Source: Bdellovibrionales bacterium (GTDB taxonomy: Bacteria > Bdellovibrionota > Bdellovibrionia > Bdellovibrionales > UBA1609). From it: a DNA stretch of 8,154 nucleotides. Of the stretch, positions 1-6,920 are shown piece by piece. The notes under the pieces were generated by a model. That model had not been told where the DNA came from and did not search any database. It saw only the letters and a program-made list of their open reading frames with translations. The first letter of the stretch is position 1, and each line of letters begins with the position of its first letter. The stretch is taken from contig JAGRAG010000137.1 in the NCBI GenBank assembly GCA_020435025.1, positions 1-8,154 on the forward strand, read 5' to 3'. The position numbers were made by a program, and so were the translations under genes.

Positions 1-187
1 CACCATTTTTTTCCGGCATCACCATATCCATCAAAATCACATCGGGTCGATGCTGAAGGGCCAATCGAACAGCCTCTTCTCCATTAGTTGCTTCGGCGAC
101 AACAATCATCCCCACTTTGTCTGTAGCTTGGCGAACTATCTCTCTAATGAACGGGGCGTCATCCGCCACCAGCAATCGAATACTCAT
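1..187 (-). CDS. CheY-like response regulator receiver domain, partial (3' end cut by window edge)
   Basis: Sixty-two codons read leftwards from an ATG at 187 to the window edge, so only the N-terminal half of a receiver domain is present. The visible protein begins MSIRLLVADD, giving the acidic pair Asp9-Asp10 of the metal-binding pocket. The expected phospho-acceptor Asp54 follows in the strand ILMDM, with the usual Met-Pro (57-58) next. An alanine-rich helix with NGEEA (35-39) separates the two, as in CheY and other receivers. Proteins of this family take a phosphoryl group from a histidine kinase and change output activity. Whether this is a stand-alone CheY or has an effector domain lies outside the window. 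No good Shine-Dalgarno sequence is visible before the ATG, and the next upstream in-frame context gives no better start. It is transcribed divergently from the DedA gene at 309. Confidence 0.87.
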   Translation of the reverse strand, partial: MSIRLLVADDAPFIREIVRQATDKVGMIVVAEATNGEEAVRLALQHRPDVILMDMVMPEKNG

Positions 188-308
188 AGCTTTATAATAG
201 TAATCTTTTGTGGCTCATGGTAGTTTTCTGCGACATGTGGTTGTGAAATTTTAGGGCAGAGCCACTCTGAATAGCTACTGAAATAGAATCTGGACGAAAG
301 CTAGTTTT

Positions 309-950
309 ATGGAACCGACTTTTTCTGCCAAATTGATTGCTTTTTTCTCAGGATTTAGTGGTGCTGCTGCCTACGGAGCCGTCTTTGGAGTTTTACTCAT
401 TTGTGGACTAGGGGTTCCTATTCCTGAAGATATCACACTTCTGGCTGCTGGCATTTTAGCCTCTTTAGGAAAAATGAGTTTAGCCGGAGCTATCTTCATC
501 GGACTCATCGGAGTTCTTGCAGGAGATGCCTTTTTGTTTTTTATGGGCCGCATTTATGGCTATCGTGTCTTTAAATTGCCGTTGTTTCGTACTTATTTTA
601 CGGAAAAGCGAATTCATGCCGCTCGCGAAAAAGTTCTTAACAACTCAAAATTTATCTGTTTTACAGCCCGATTTTTACCCGGCCTGCGCGCCCCAATATT
701 TTTAACCTCTGGGGTGATGGGTGTACATCCCTTTACTTTTTTTGCCTTAGATGGTGGTGCCGCTCTGATTAGCGTTCCTGTATGGGTGGTGCTTGGTTGG
801 TGGTTTGGAAACAACATAGACAATGCTCTTACTATTGCCAAAGAAATTCAGCTGTATCTCTTATTAGGGGTTGCTTTGCTCATCATTGGCTATGTACTTT
901 TTAAGCGTGGCAAACGACGACCCTCGCCGATGGAAACAACTGAAACTTAA
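309..950 (+). CDS. DedA family (SNARE-associated, PF09335-type) inner-membrane protein
   Basis: A 213-residue integral membrane protein. Hydrophobic stretches lie at about 15-34, 42-80, 127-166 and 179-198, followed by a basic, polar tail (GKRRPSPMETTET). Family motifs are visible: the re-entrant segment LGVPIPED (34-41) with acidic Glu40-Asp41, Gly72-Asp73, and the signature ARFLPGLRAP (120-129) with Arg121, Pro124 and Arg127. DedA proteins act in the cytoplasmic membrane. Members of the superfamily have been linked to proton-dependent membrane homeostasis, and some (UptA, PopT) to recycling of undecaprenyl phosphate or other lipids. The substrate here cannot be told from sequence. Length is typical. 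An in-frame stop at 279-281 and no intervening ATG make 309 the natural start. The ribosome site is weak (GGACGAAAG about 10 bases upstream). It ends 23 bases from the convergent gene at 974 and appears to be a single-gene unit. Confidence 0.9.
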   Translation: MEPTFSAKLIAFFSGFSGAAAYGAVFGVLLICGLGVPIPEDITLLAAGILASLGKMSLAGAIFIGLIGVLAGDAFLFFMGRIYGYRVFKLPLFRTYFTEKRIHAAREKVLNNSKFICFTARFLPGLRAPIFLTSGVMGVHPFTFFALDGGAALISVPVWVVLGWWFGNNIDNALTIAKEIQLYLLLGVALLIIGYVLFKRGKRRPSPMETTET

Positions 951-973
951 GGTTTATAAAAAACGCCCTTAAA

Positions 974-2119
974 TTAATTCCCAAACTTAATTCCTATCTG
1001 AAAAAAGGTGCGACTTTGATTGACGACCACTCCCGAAGGCGAAATGGTCGTTTCCGGGTCTGCCGTATTAGCTTGACCGCCAAAGAGATTTTTTTCTACA
1101 GCGTGTTTAAGTTTCCAAAACACGACCTGTTTTCTGCTAAACTGAAATTCTTGACCAATCCAAAAGCCGACTCCATTGGTCTCACTGTCATTTCCCGATT
1201 GAATATCAACAGCAGCAGCAGATTCTAAATGATTTAATTTTGGAGAGATCTCAAAACCCAAAAAATTCCGCCGCCCATTTTCCATCTCCCCTTTTCGTTC
1301 AACAGATAAGACAATGCCTGAGCTATTTAAATTTACTCTTTGTGTTGAGTCGGATGGAATTTTTAATGCGTAATCACGAAATAGAATTTCATAGTTTAAG
1401 ATGGGGCTAGATTTTTGACTGTTTGAAAAGCGCCGAAAGACAAATCCAATGTCTACCCATAAATGATCAGCGGCGATTCTTTCATTTCCAGAAGGGCTCG
1501 AGACGATATCGTTGCTCAGAGAACTTTTAATTTCCGCCTTTAACCCTAAAAAAGGACTGAACCAAACTCGTGCCGCAAATGCCATACCTGGGCCATAAGC
1601 AGAGTAGTCCCTAAACCAATAGTTGCTGTCAGAGTGAATCGAAAAATACATCGGAGATACTGAAACATCTAAAATATTTCTTCGTTCATCATCTTGATCT
1701 ATATTCGAAAAGTACTTTTTAGTGGCTTTATGACCCTTGTGCGGCAGCAACTCTTCTATCACTTCAAGATCCGATGGCCTTTCATCAGGCTCGGTGGGAC
1801 TTGTAGGGCTTTTAGAATCTGGTTTTTTATTTTCAACAGTCTTTGTGGCTGGATCACTCCCACCCCCAACCCCCGACTGGTTGCTTTGAGAAACCGAAGT
1901 TTTTTCTTGTCGAAGATCTTGGTTTTGATCAATCTGAGAAGACCTGGTTAAGTTTTGTTGCTGACGCCGTTTACTTCGCGAATATCGACTTTTTTCTAGG
2001 GACTCTTCCCCAACATTGGACCGACTTTCTTGCAAAAGTAATTTCGTAGAAGGATCCACTTGAGCCCATGCCACTGAACTCACCAAGACTAAAATCCAAA
2101 GTATTAAGGATCTACCCAT
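974..2119 (-). CDS. Exported protein with disordered linker and probable outer-membrane beta-barrel domain
   Basis: A 381-residue protein of no family I can name. Residues 1-19 form a clear Sec signal peptide (MGRSLILWILVLVSSVAWA, cleavage before Gln20). Residues 20 to about 145 are low-complexity and charged, rich in Gln, Ser, Lys and Pro, and probably disordered. From about 148 to the end, alternating hydrophobic and polar strands with many aromatics (for example VSPMYFSIHS, GMAFAARVWFSP, FWIGQEFQFS and the terminal FFQIGIKFG) resemble an outer-membrane beta-barrel of the small OmpA/OmpW size class. The frame stays open to 2260, but the ATG at 2117-2119 has an AGAGGA ribosome site 8 bases upstream and starts directly with the signal peptide. 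The longer version would overlap the divergent gene at 2214. The ATG at 2126-2128 is a poorer alternative because the ribosome site abuts it. Function is unknown; a location in the outer membrane is inferred. Confidence 0.78.
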   Translation of the reverse strand: MGRSLILWILVLVSSVAWAQVDPSTKLLLQESRSNVGEESLEKSRYSRSKRRQQQNLTRSSQIDQNQDLRQEKTSVSQSNQSGVGGGSDPATKTVENKKPDSKSPTSPTEPDERPSDLEVIEELLPHKGHKATKKYFSNIDQDDERRNILDVSVSPMYFSIHSDSNYWFRDYSAYGPGMAFAARVWFSPFLGLKAEIKSSLSNDIVSSPSGNERIAADHLWVDIGFVFRRFSNSQKSSPILNYEILFRDYALKIPSDSTQRVNLNSSGIVLSVERKGEMENGRRNFLGFEISPKLNHLESAAAVDIQSGNDSETNGVGFWIGQEFQFSRKQVVFWKLKHAVEKNLFGGQANTADPETTISPSGVVVNQSRTFFQIGIKFGN

Positions 2120-2127
2120 GAAATTCA

Positions 2128-2133
2128 TCCTCT
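2128..2133 (-). promoter_or_regulatory. Ribosome binding site that fixes the start of the 974-2119 gene
   Basis: On the minus strand AGAGGA lies 8 bases before the ATG at 2117-2119. The next ATG upstream (2126-2128) begins inside this motif and so cannot use it. This supports the short form beginning with the signal peptide. Confidence 0.7.
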
Positions 2134-2168
2134 TTCTATAAAAAATATCGGATAACCAGCCTCTGATC

Positions 2169-2184
2169 TTGACCAAATTTGACC
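2169..2184 (+). promoter_or_regulatory. Tandem TTGACC repeat in the divergent promoter region
   Basis: TTGACC occurs twice (2169-2174 and 2179-2184), one helical turn apart, flanking the palindrome CAAATTTG (2174-2181). Each copy resembles a -35 hexamer. The second has a poor -10 (GACAAT, 2202-2207) at 17-base spacing, which would place the transcript start almost at the ATG of the gene at 2214. A two-copy regulator site with one-turn spacing is an equally good reading. The site lies within the 94-base spacer (2120-2213) between two divergent genes for exported proteins, so it could serve both. Confidence 0.3.
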
Positions 2185-2213
2185 GGGATTTAAGAAAATA
2201 GGACAATAGATTT

Positions 2214-3827
2214 ATGAAGAAATTCTTACGTAATTTCCATACGGTAACGCGCGCGCTCATTGGCCTGTCTTTCTTGGCCCTTTCTGTCTTTTCCTTTGCC
2301 GAGGAGAGTCCTCCACAAATTCCCTATAAGGCAAAGTACCGCAGTGCCGTCGATGAAAGACTGACGGTTCATCGAATAGCTGTTTTACCAACGACGGACA
2401 ATCTTCAAGGCATATACGCTCGACAAATTGAAAAACACATCATTAAGGAATTAAATAACAATCAACATTGGGAACTAGCTGATGACACCACAGTAGGCCC
2501 TATGCTCACCCCGTCCGAGTTAGAAGAAGACGCTGCTCGAGTTAAGGAAATTAGCGAGTCACTTACTGCCGATGCATTCATTGCCTCTCGGGTCACTAAA
2601 GGACCCTCTGGAGTCAGTATTCAGCTCAATCTGTTTCTGACTAGTGATCACAAGTTGCTCGCACAATCTATAAAAAAAGGTATTTCTAGGTTTGAAATTG
2701 TAGCTCTTAAGGAACAAGTGAGCGAAATGCTCAAAGAAGTCCTGGGAAAAATCCCGTACGACGCTCTTGTATTAAGCCGACAAGGAAATCTCGTCACAGT
2801 AAATCTAGGTAAAAGGGATGGAATTGAAAAAGACAAAGTCCTGACGGTTGTTCAAATTATCAAAGAGCATCGCCATCCGAAATTTGGAATTCTTATTAAT
2901 ACCGACAAGGAAATTCTTGGGAAAATACGGCTACTAAAAATCGACGACTCTTTAAGCTTTGGCAAGATCATTGTGGAGCGAGAGCAGGGAGCCATTCAAA
3001 AGTATTCGAAAATTTCCGGCTTAGATTTTGTCACTTATGACAAGGCTATTGATGGACTGTCTGGATCTCAAGAGACCAACTCTTCGTTAATGAATCGTCC
3101 AGATGGCAAAATCTCGTTTGGCAAATCAGCGTTGGCGTGGCTACCTCAAAAACCTCCTACCTTTGGTCAAATTGGCGCCTTTCTTGGGCTAGGCATGCTG
3201 ACGGCCGCACAAAATACCGGTACAAGCTCTTTGTCTGCAAGAGACCCCATTTATCCGAACGTCACGTTAGATTTTGAATTGTGGCTTACCACAGATTGGA
3301 CTATGCGCTTTAAAATTCGACAAGGGATTGGTTCTTCTAGTAATCCCCAAGGTAGCAGTCCAAGCACCCTCTCACACTCCATCAGTAGCTATGACCTTCT
3401 AGCACAAAAAACCTTCCGCATCGGTCCTTCAATTTGGGGCAGCCGAGTCGACTTAATAGGTGGCCTAACTAGCTATAGAAATCAAGTCGACGCAGTTTCT
3501 GGAGGTCTTACCTCTCTTGAATATAGCGGCTATAAGTTAGGTATTGATGGCTATATACCCGTCACCAAGAACTTGGACTGGGGTGTTGGAGCTAATTTGT
3601 TTTTCACTCTCTTTTCAAAACTAAACGAGAGCCCCAACATCTCGGGCTCCGCCTCAAACTCCATAAATAAATTTGGTCTTTATGTTCAAAAAAAATTAGG
3701 AGTTAATATTAAAGCGGTTGGGGCCTTGGATTTCGAGCTTTACTCTTCGAACTTCTCAGGAGCTACGGCGGTCAGTGCTAGCCAGAAGCACACAACATTA
3801 AATGCAGGCATTTATTATATGTTCTAA
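2214..3827 (+). CDS. Exported outer-membrane-type protein: TolB/CsgG-like N-terminal region, FlgT-C-like segment and C-terminal beta-barrel
   Basis: A 537-residue protein. Residues 1-29 are a signal peptide (cleavage after FSFA). Residues about 50-180 look like the anticodon-binding-like fold of the TolB-N/CsgG group: a strand HRIAVLPTTDN (53-63), an amphipathic helix ending in IIKELNNN, then WELAD, DAFIASRVTKG and a strand-rich turn. Residues about 187-255 contain NLVTVNLGKRDGIEKDKVLTV (192-212), which resembles the SH3-like C-terminal domain of flagellar assembly protein FlgT. From about 318 to the end there are amphipathic strands rich in Gly, Tyr and Phe, closing with the aromatic terminus GIYYMF, the classic barrel-insertion signal. 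The start ATG follows AGGA by 10 bases. The next gene begins 4 bases after the stop. The domain names are by resemblance only. Placement in the outer membrane is inferred, and the function is unknown. Confidence 0.75.
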   Translation: MKKFLRNFHTVTRALIGLSFLALSVFSFAEESPPQIPYKAKYRSAVDERLTVHRIAVLPTTDNLQGIYARQIEKHIIKELNNNQHWELADDTTVGPMLTPSELEEDAARVKEISESLTADAFIASRVTKGPSGVSIQLNLFLTSDHKLLAQSIKKGISRFEIVALKEQVSEMLKEVLGKIPYDALVLSRQGNLVTVNLGKRDGIEKDKVLTVVQIIKEHRHPKFGILINTDKEILGKIRLLKIDDSLSFGKIIVEREQGAIQKYSKISGLDFVTYDKAIDGLSGSQETNSSLMNRPDGKISFGKSALAWLPQKPPTFGQIGAFLGLGMLTAAQNTGTSSLSARDPIYPNVTLDFELWLTTDWTMRFKIRQGIGSSSNPQGSSPSTLSHSISSYDLLAQKTFRIGPSIWGSRVDLIGGLTSYRNQVDAVSGGLTSLEYSGYKLGIDGYIPVTKNLDWGVGANLFFTLFSKLNESPNISGSASNSINKFGLYVQKKLGVNIKAVGALDFELYSSNFSGATAVSASQKHTTLNAGIYYMF

Positions 3828-3831
3828 ATAT

Positions 3832-5184
3832 ATGCGCATTTTTCTCTTAATTATCATCCTATCTTTAAAATTTTTTAGCGATGCAACAGAAAAAGATTGC
3901 ATGAAGGAGCTTGGGCAAAACTACATTCAATTTGAAAAGCACTATATGAACGCACTTTATACAAAAGATTTTAAAGATTATGCAGACCTTGGATTGTACA
4001 TAAATAAAATTGAAGAGTTCCTTTCCAACAAATGTGTCGACAAAAGAAAGCTGATTAAAAAATATCCCCTTTTTAATATGAATTTTGACCTTCGAACGGG
4101 AAAAATCAATCCGAGTTTTTACAATAGATTTTCTCAAGATGTCTATATCAATATCAACAGGCAGTTCGCTCACGGTGCCTTTGAGAGTGGACTTAAACTG
4201 CTTGATGAAATCAAAACTGTTTTCGACAAATTGAATCATCCGATTCCGGCAAATCTTACAGATAGAAAGTATTTCTCTTCACCAGAAAAAACCTGCAGTT
4301 TCATCGATCTCTCCGACCGATTGCCACCAATAAGAGATCAGAATCTCGCTGGCTGGTGTGTTGCTTATAGCTATGCTGATCTTTTCAGCTTTGAATTATC
4401 ACTACCCATTTCAGGACGCCATCTCGGACATATTTTGGGGCCCAGTGGACAGTCAGGCAGGGGACCCGACTTTGTCAAATATATGGCCTCTACAAATGGT
4501 CTCTGTAAAGAAACCACTCTTTCTTCCGATCTTCCCCCTCTCAATTTTATTGAACAGATCGCACTAATAGAAAAAGAGGCTTTGCATTTGTCACAAGAGC
4601 AATGCTCTTGTGACGGCAGCCAAAGTGAGTGCGACTGCTCAAAGATACTGTCACTCAGTAAAGCTCTGTTTGGATCAGAACTAGAATCAAAAGTAGAAAG
4701 CTATATTCAAGTATTTCCTTTTCGGTTTTATAACGATTTCCACGCGACAAAAGAAACGCCTCTTCAAACGAAGCTAGATGACAATCGATTCACATCGCAA
4801 ATCGCGAATTATCTTTGTCGAAGTGACCGTAAGGACTTAACTTTTAGGAAAATGCGAATAAAATTGCAAACCTCTACTGTTATTGGAACGGACTTTATTG
4901 ATCAAGGACTCAACAACAAAAAGCCGGTACGAATTGGTTACCCAGTCGAAGCCATGAATCCTAAAACAAAAGATCGTGGTGGCCATTCTGCAGTTGTTGT
5001 CGGTCGACGATTTAAAAACAATCAATGTCAATATTTGATCCGCAACTCTTGGGGTTCAGGACAATGTTTGAAATTGATCAATGAGGAAGACGCCTGCTTA
5101 CCGGCGGGGCACTTCTGGGCTCCGTTTACACACCTAGACCCTATTATCTTGGATGCGGGATACCTTGAGGATTTGAGAAGATAA
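3832..5184 (+). CDS. Exported papain-fold (C1 family) cysteine peptidase
   Basis: A 450-residue secreted or periplasmic protease. Residues 1 to about 17 form a signal peptide (MRIFLLIIILSLKFFSDA). Residues about 18-155 are a charged, mostly helical region that could act as a propeptide. The catalytic domain then shows every C1 landmark in order: oxyanion-hole Gln170 in PIRDQ, nucleophile Cys176 in AGWCVAYS, His385 in GGHSAVVVG, and Asn405 in IRNSWGSG. Between Cys176 and His385 there is a long insertion of about 130 residues containing a cysteine-rich piece, QCSCDGSQSECDCS (257-270). The frame could open at 3802 inside the upstream gene, but the ATG at 3832 starts the signal peptide exactly and lies 4 bases after that gene's stop. 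No ribosome site is evident, so translation is probably coupled to the upstream gene. The operon ends at the terminator at 5192. Substrate unknown. Confidence 0.85.
   Translation: MRIFLLIIILSLKFFSDATEKDCMKELGQNYIQFEKHYMNALYTKDFKDYADLGLYINKIEEFLSNKCVDKRKLIKKYPLFNMNFDLRTGKINPSFYNRFSQDVYININRQFAHGAFESGLKLLDEIKTVFDKLNHPIPANLTDRKYFSSPEKTCSFIDLSDRLPPIRDQNLAGWCVAYSYADLFSFELSLPISGRHLGHILGPSGQSGRGPDFVKYMASTNGLCKETTLSSDLPPLNFIEQIALIEKEALHLSQEQCSCDGSQSECDCSKILSLSKALFGSELESKVESYIQVFPFRFYNDFHATKETPLQTKLDDNRFTSQIANYLCRSDRKDLTFRKMRIKLQTSTVIGTDFIDQGLNNKKPVRIGYPVEAMNPKTKDRGGHSAVVVGRRFKNNQCQYLIRNSWGSGQCLKLINEEDACLPAGHFWAPFTHLDPIILDAGYLEDLRR
4590..4614. repeat. Perfect 25-base palindrome inside the C1 peptidase gene
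   Basis: Arms GTCACAAGAGCA (4590-4601) and TGCTCTTGTGAC (4603-4614) are exact reverse complements around a single A at 4602. In RNA this gives an 11-bp stem with a three-base loop, extendable by two U-G pairs. It lies in frame over the codons for SQEQCSCD (residues 254-261), the start of the cysteine-rich insertion. No poly-T follows, so it is not a standard terminator. Confidence 0.8.
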
Positions 5185-5191
5185 ACTTGAT

Positions 5192-5224
5192 AAAAAAAAA
5201 GGCTTCCCAAAGGAAGCCTTTTTA
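5192..5224. terminator. Bidirectional intrinsic terminator shared by the C1 peptidase operon and groESL
   Basis: The stem GGCTTCC (5201-5207) / GGAAGCC (5212-5218) has a CAAA loop and is extended by A5196-5200 / T5219-5223. Read on the plus strand it ends in five T and terminates the gene ending at 5184. Read on the minus strand it ends in nine T and terminates the groEL transcript. It sits between two converging stops 64 bases apart. Confidence 0.92.
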
Positions 5225-5249
5225 TCAGATCTCAACTTAAAGATCTGAT
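5224..5249 (-). repeat. Second 3' hairpin directly after the groEL stop
   Basis: A perfect 9-bp inverted repeat, ATCAGATCT (5224-5232) and AGATCTGAT (5241-5249), has an 8-base loop. Its groEL-side arm begins on the last base of the groEL stop codon. The groEL messenger would therefore carry two stacked hairpins, this one and the terminator stem immediately after. Because no T tract of its own follows, it is more likely an RNA-stability or termination-assisting structure than a terminator. Confidence 0.65.
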
Positions 5250-6895
5250 TACATCATGGGCATTCCGCCACCCATGCCGCCCATGCCGCCGCCCATACCG
5301 GCTGCGCCAGCATCGTCAGCTTTAGGAGCATCTGCAATCATTGTCTCTGTAGTCAGCATCAAAGAAGAAACAGAAGCTGCATTTTCTAAAGAGCATCTGC
5401 AAACTTTAACAGGATCGATGATACCCGCTTTTAAAAGGTCTTCATATTCCTCTGTTAGAGCATTAAAGCCATAGGCACTTCCCTTACCGTGAAGCACGCG
5501 ATCAATGACGATCACTCCATCCAATCCAGCATTTGCAGAAATTTGACGAAGGGGCTCTTCACAAGCTCGCTTAACTATGTTCGCTCCGAATTTCTCTTCA
5601 GAAGTCAGATCAAGAGTCTCTACAACACGAGAAGCTCTTAAAAGAGCGGTACCGCCACCAGGAACAACCCCCTCTTCTACTGCTGCGCGAGTGGCATTGA
5701 GAGCATCCTCAACACGAGCTTTTTTCTCTTTCATCTCTACTTCAGAAGGCGCACCTACATAAATAACAGCAACTCCGCCAGCTAACTTAGCCAAACGCTC
5801 CTTTAGCTTTTCTTTGTCATAGTCACTTGTTGTTTCTGCAATTTGCGCTTTTACTTGAGCCACACGAGCTTGAATGTCTTTACTGGAGCCAGCACCATCA
5901 ACAATCGTCGTGTTGTCTTTATCAATAACAATGCGTTTCGCTCCGCCAAGATCATTCAAAGTTGCCTGCTCTAGTTTCATACCAGTATCTTCGCTGATAA
6001 CTGTCGCACCTGTTAAGATAGCAATATCTTCAAGCATTGCTTTACGACGGTCACCAAATCCAGGAGCTTTAACTGCTGCAACTTGAAGTATTCCACGAAG
6101 TTTGTTCACCACTAATGTTGCAAGTGCCTCACCCTCAACATCTTCTGCAAGGATCAATAAAGGTTTTCCTTGCTTGGCTACACCTTCAAGAACTCCAACA
6201 AGGTCTTTCATTGTGCTGATCTTTTTATCATAAATAAGAACGGCTGGATTTTCAAAAACCGTTTCCATGCGCTCAGCATTAGTGATGAAGTAAGGAGAAA
6301 GATAACCGCGGTCAAACTGCATACCTTCAACAACATCTAACTCTGTTTTAGCCGTTTTGCTTTCTTCGATCGTGATCACACCTTCTTGGCCCACTTTTTC
6401 CATAGCTTCAGCAATCATTTCTCCAATTTCACTGTCGTTATTTGCAGAAATAGTTCCAATCTGTGCAACTTCTTTGGTTCCTTTTACAGGTTTTGCTAAT
6501 TTCTCAAGCTCGACTTTAATTGCAGCTACTGCTTTGTCGATTCCTTTTTTAATCTCCATGGGATTGTGACCAGCCGTCACAAGCTTTGTTCCCTCACGGA
6601 AAATAGATTGCGCCAAAACAGTTGCAGAAGTCGTACCATCTCCAGCATCATCATTTGTTTTGCTAGCCACTTCCTTAACCATTTGAGCACCCATGTTCTC
6701 AAATTTATTTTCTAGTTCGATTTCCTTAGCAACGGTCACACCATCTTTAGTGATCAATGGAGCACCAAATGCCTTATCAATAACAACGTTACGTCCCTTT
6801 GGACCAAGAGTCACTTTTACAGCGTTCGCTAAAGTGTTGACTCCAGTTAAAATAGCTCCGCGAGCTTCATCGCTAAAACGAATTTCTTTACTCAT
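5249..6895 (-). CDS. groEL: Chaperonin GroEL (60 kDa, Hsp60)
   Basis: A 548-residue protein of normal length. It forms the double-ring cytoplasmic folding chamber that uses ATP and works with the GroES lid encoded just upstream. Visible landmarks are VTLGPKGRNVV (28-38), the nucleotide-binding GDGTT (85-89) with Asp86 (E. coli Asp87), the apical-domain APGFGDRRK (277-285), ARVEDALNATRAAVEEG (393-409) with catalytic Asp397 (E. coli Asp398), VPGGG, and the flexible Gly-Gly-Met tail ending GGGMPMM. The ATG at 6893-6895 has AAGGGA 7 bases upstream and lies 26 bases after the groES stop, so the two genes are one operon. An unusual detail is VCRCSLENAASV (498-509), with cysteines at 499 and 501 where E. 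coli has Thr and Ser. Transcription ends at the hairpins at 5192-5249. Confidence 0.99.
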   Translation of the reverse strand: MSKEIRFSDEARGAILTGVNTLANAVKVTLGPKGRNVVIDKAFGAPLITKDGVTVAKEIELENKFENMGAQMVKEVASKTNDDAGDGTTSATVLAQSIFREGTKLVTAGHNPMEIKKGIDKAVAAIKVELEKLAKPVKGTKEVAQIGTISANNDSEIGEMIAEAMEKVGQEGVITIEESKTAKTELDVVEGMQFDRGYLSPYFITNAERMETVFENPAVLIYDKKISTMKDLVGVLEGVAKQGKPLLILAEDVEGEALATLVVNKLRGILQVAAVKAPGFGDRRKAMLEDIAILTGATVISEDTGMKLEQATLNDLGGAKRIVIDKDNTTIVDGAGSSKDIQARVAQVKAQIAETTSDYDKEKLKERLAKLAGGVAVIYVGAPSEVEMKEKKARVEDALNATRAAVEEGVVPGGGTALLRASRVVETLDLTSEEKFGANIVKRACEEPLRQISANAGLDGVIVIDRVLHGKGSAYGFNALTEEYEDLLKAGIIDPVKVCRCSLENAASVSSLMLTTETMIADAPKADDAGAAGMGGGMGGMGGGMPMM

Positions 6896-6920
6896 GTTAC
6901 ATTCCCTTTATTTTCTCTGA

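Noticed and set aside
284..289. -10 element TAGAAT upstream of the DedA gene
   Set aside because: It matches TATAAT at five of six positions, but no -35 hexamer is found at 16-18 bases. A similar TAGAAT lies before the gene ending at 7930, also without a -35, so neither is called.
947..975. Terminator between the convergent dedA and 974 genes (TTAAGG / CCTTAA)
   Set aside because: Only 6 bp with a 14-base loop, AT-rich, and without a T run after the stem on either strand.
1102..1124. Inverted repeat CGTGTTT / AAACACG inside the 974-2119 gene
   Set aside because: Seven-base arms with a nine-base loop in AT-rich coding sequence are expected by chance in a window this size.
2120..2260. Upstream extension of the 974-2119 gene to an ATG at 2260 (428 residues)
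   Set aside because: It would bury the signal peptide inside the chain and overlap the start of the divergent gene at 2214. A good ribosome site supports 2119.
3802..3831. Ten-residue extension of the C1 peptidase starting inside the upstream gene
   Set aside because: It adds polar residues before the signal peptide. The ATG at 3832 gives a standard signal peptide and 4-base coupling to the preceding stop.
3865..4239. A 124-codon minus-strand open frame antisense to the peptidase propeptide region
   Set aside because: It has no recognisable protein features and lies wholly inside a well-supported gene on the other strand. It is an overlap by-product of AT-rich coding sequence.
5256..6920. 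Several 60-75 codon plus-strand open frames opposite groEL
   Set aside because: They are antisense shadows of a highly conserved gene, rich in Ser, Pro and Ala as expected from reversed GroEL codons.
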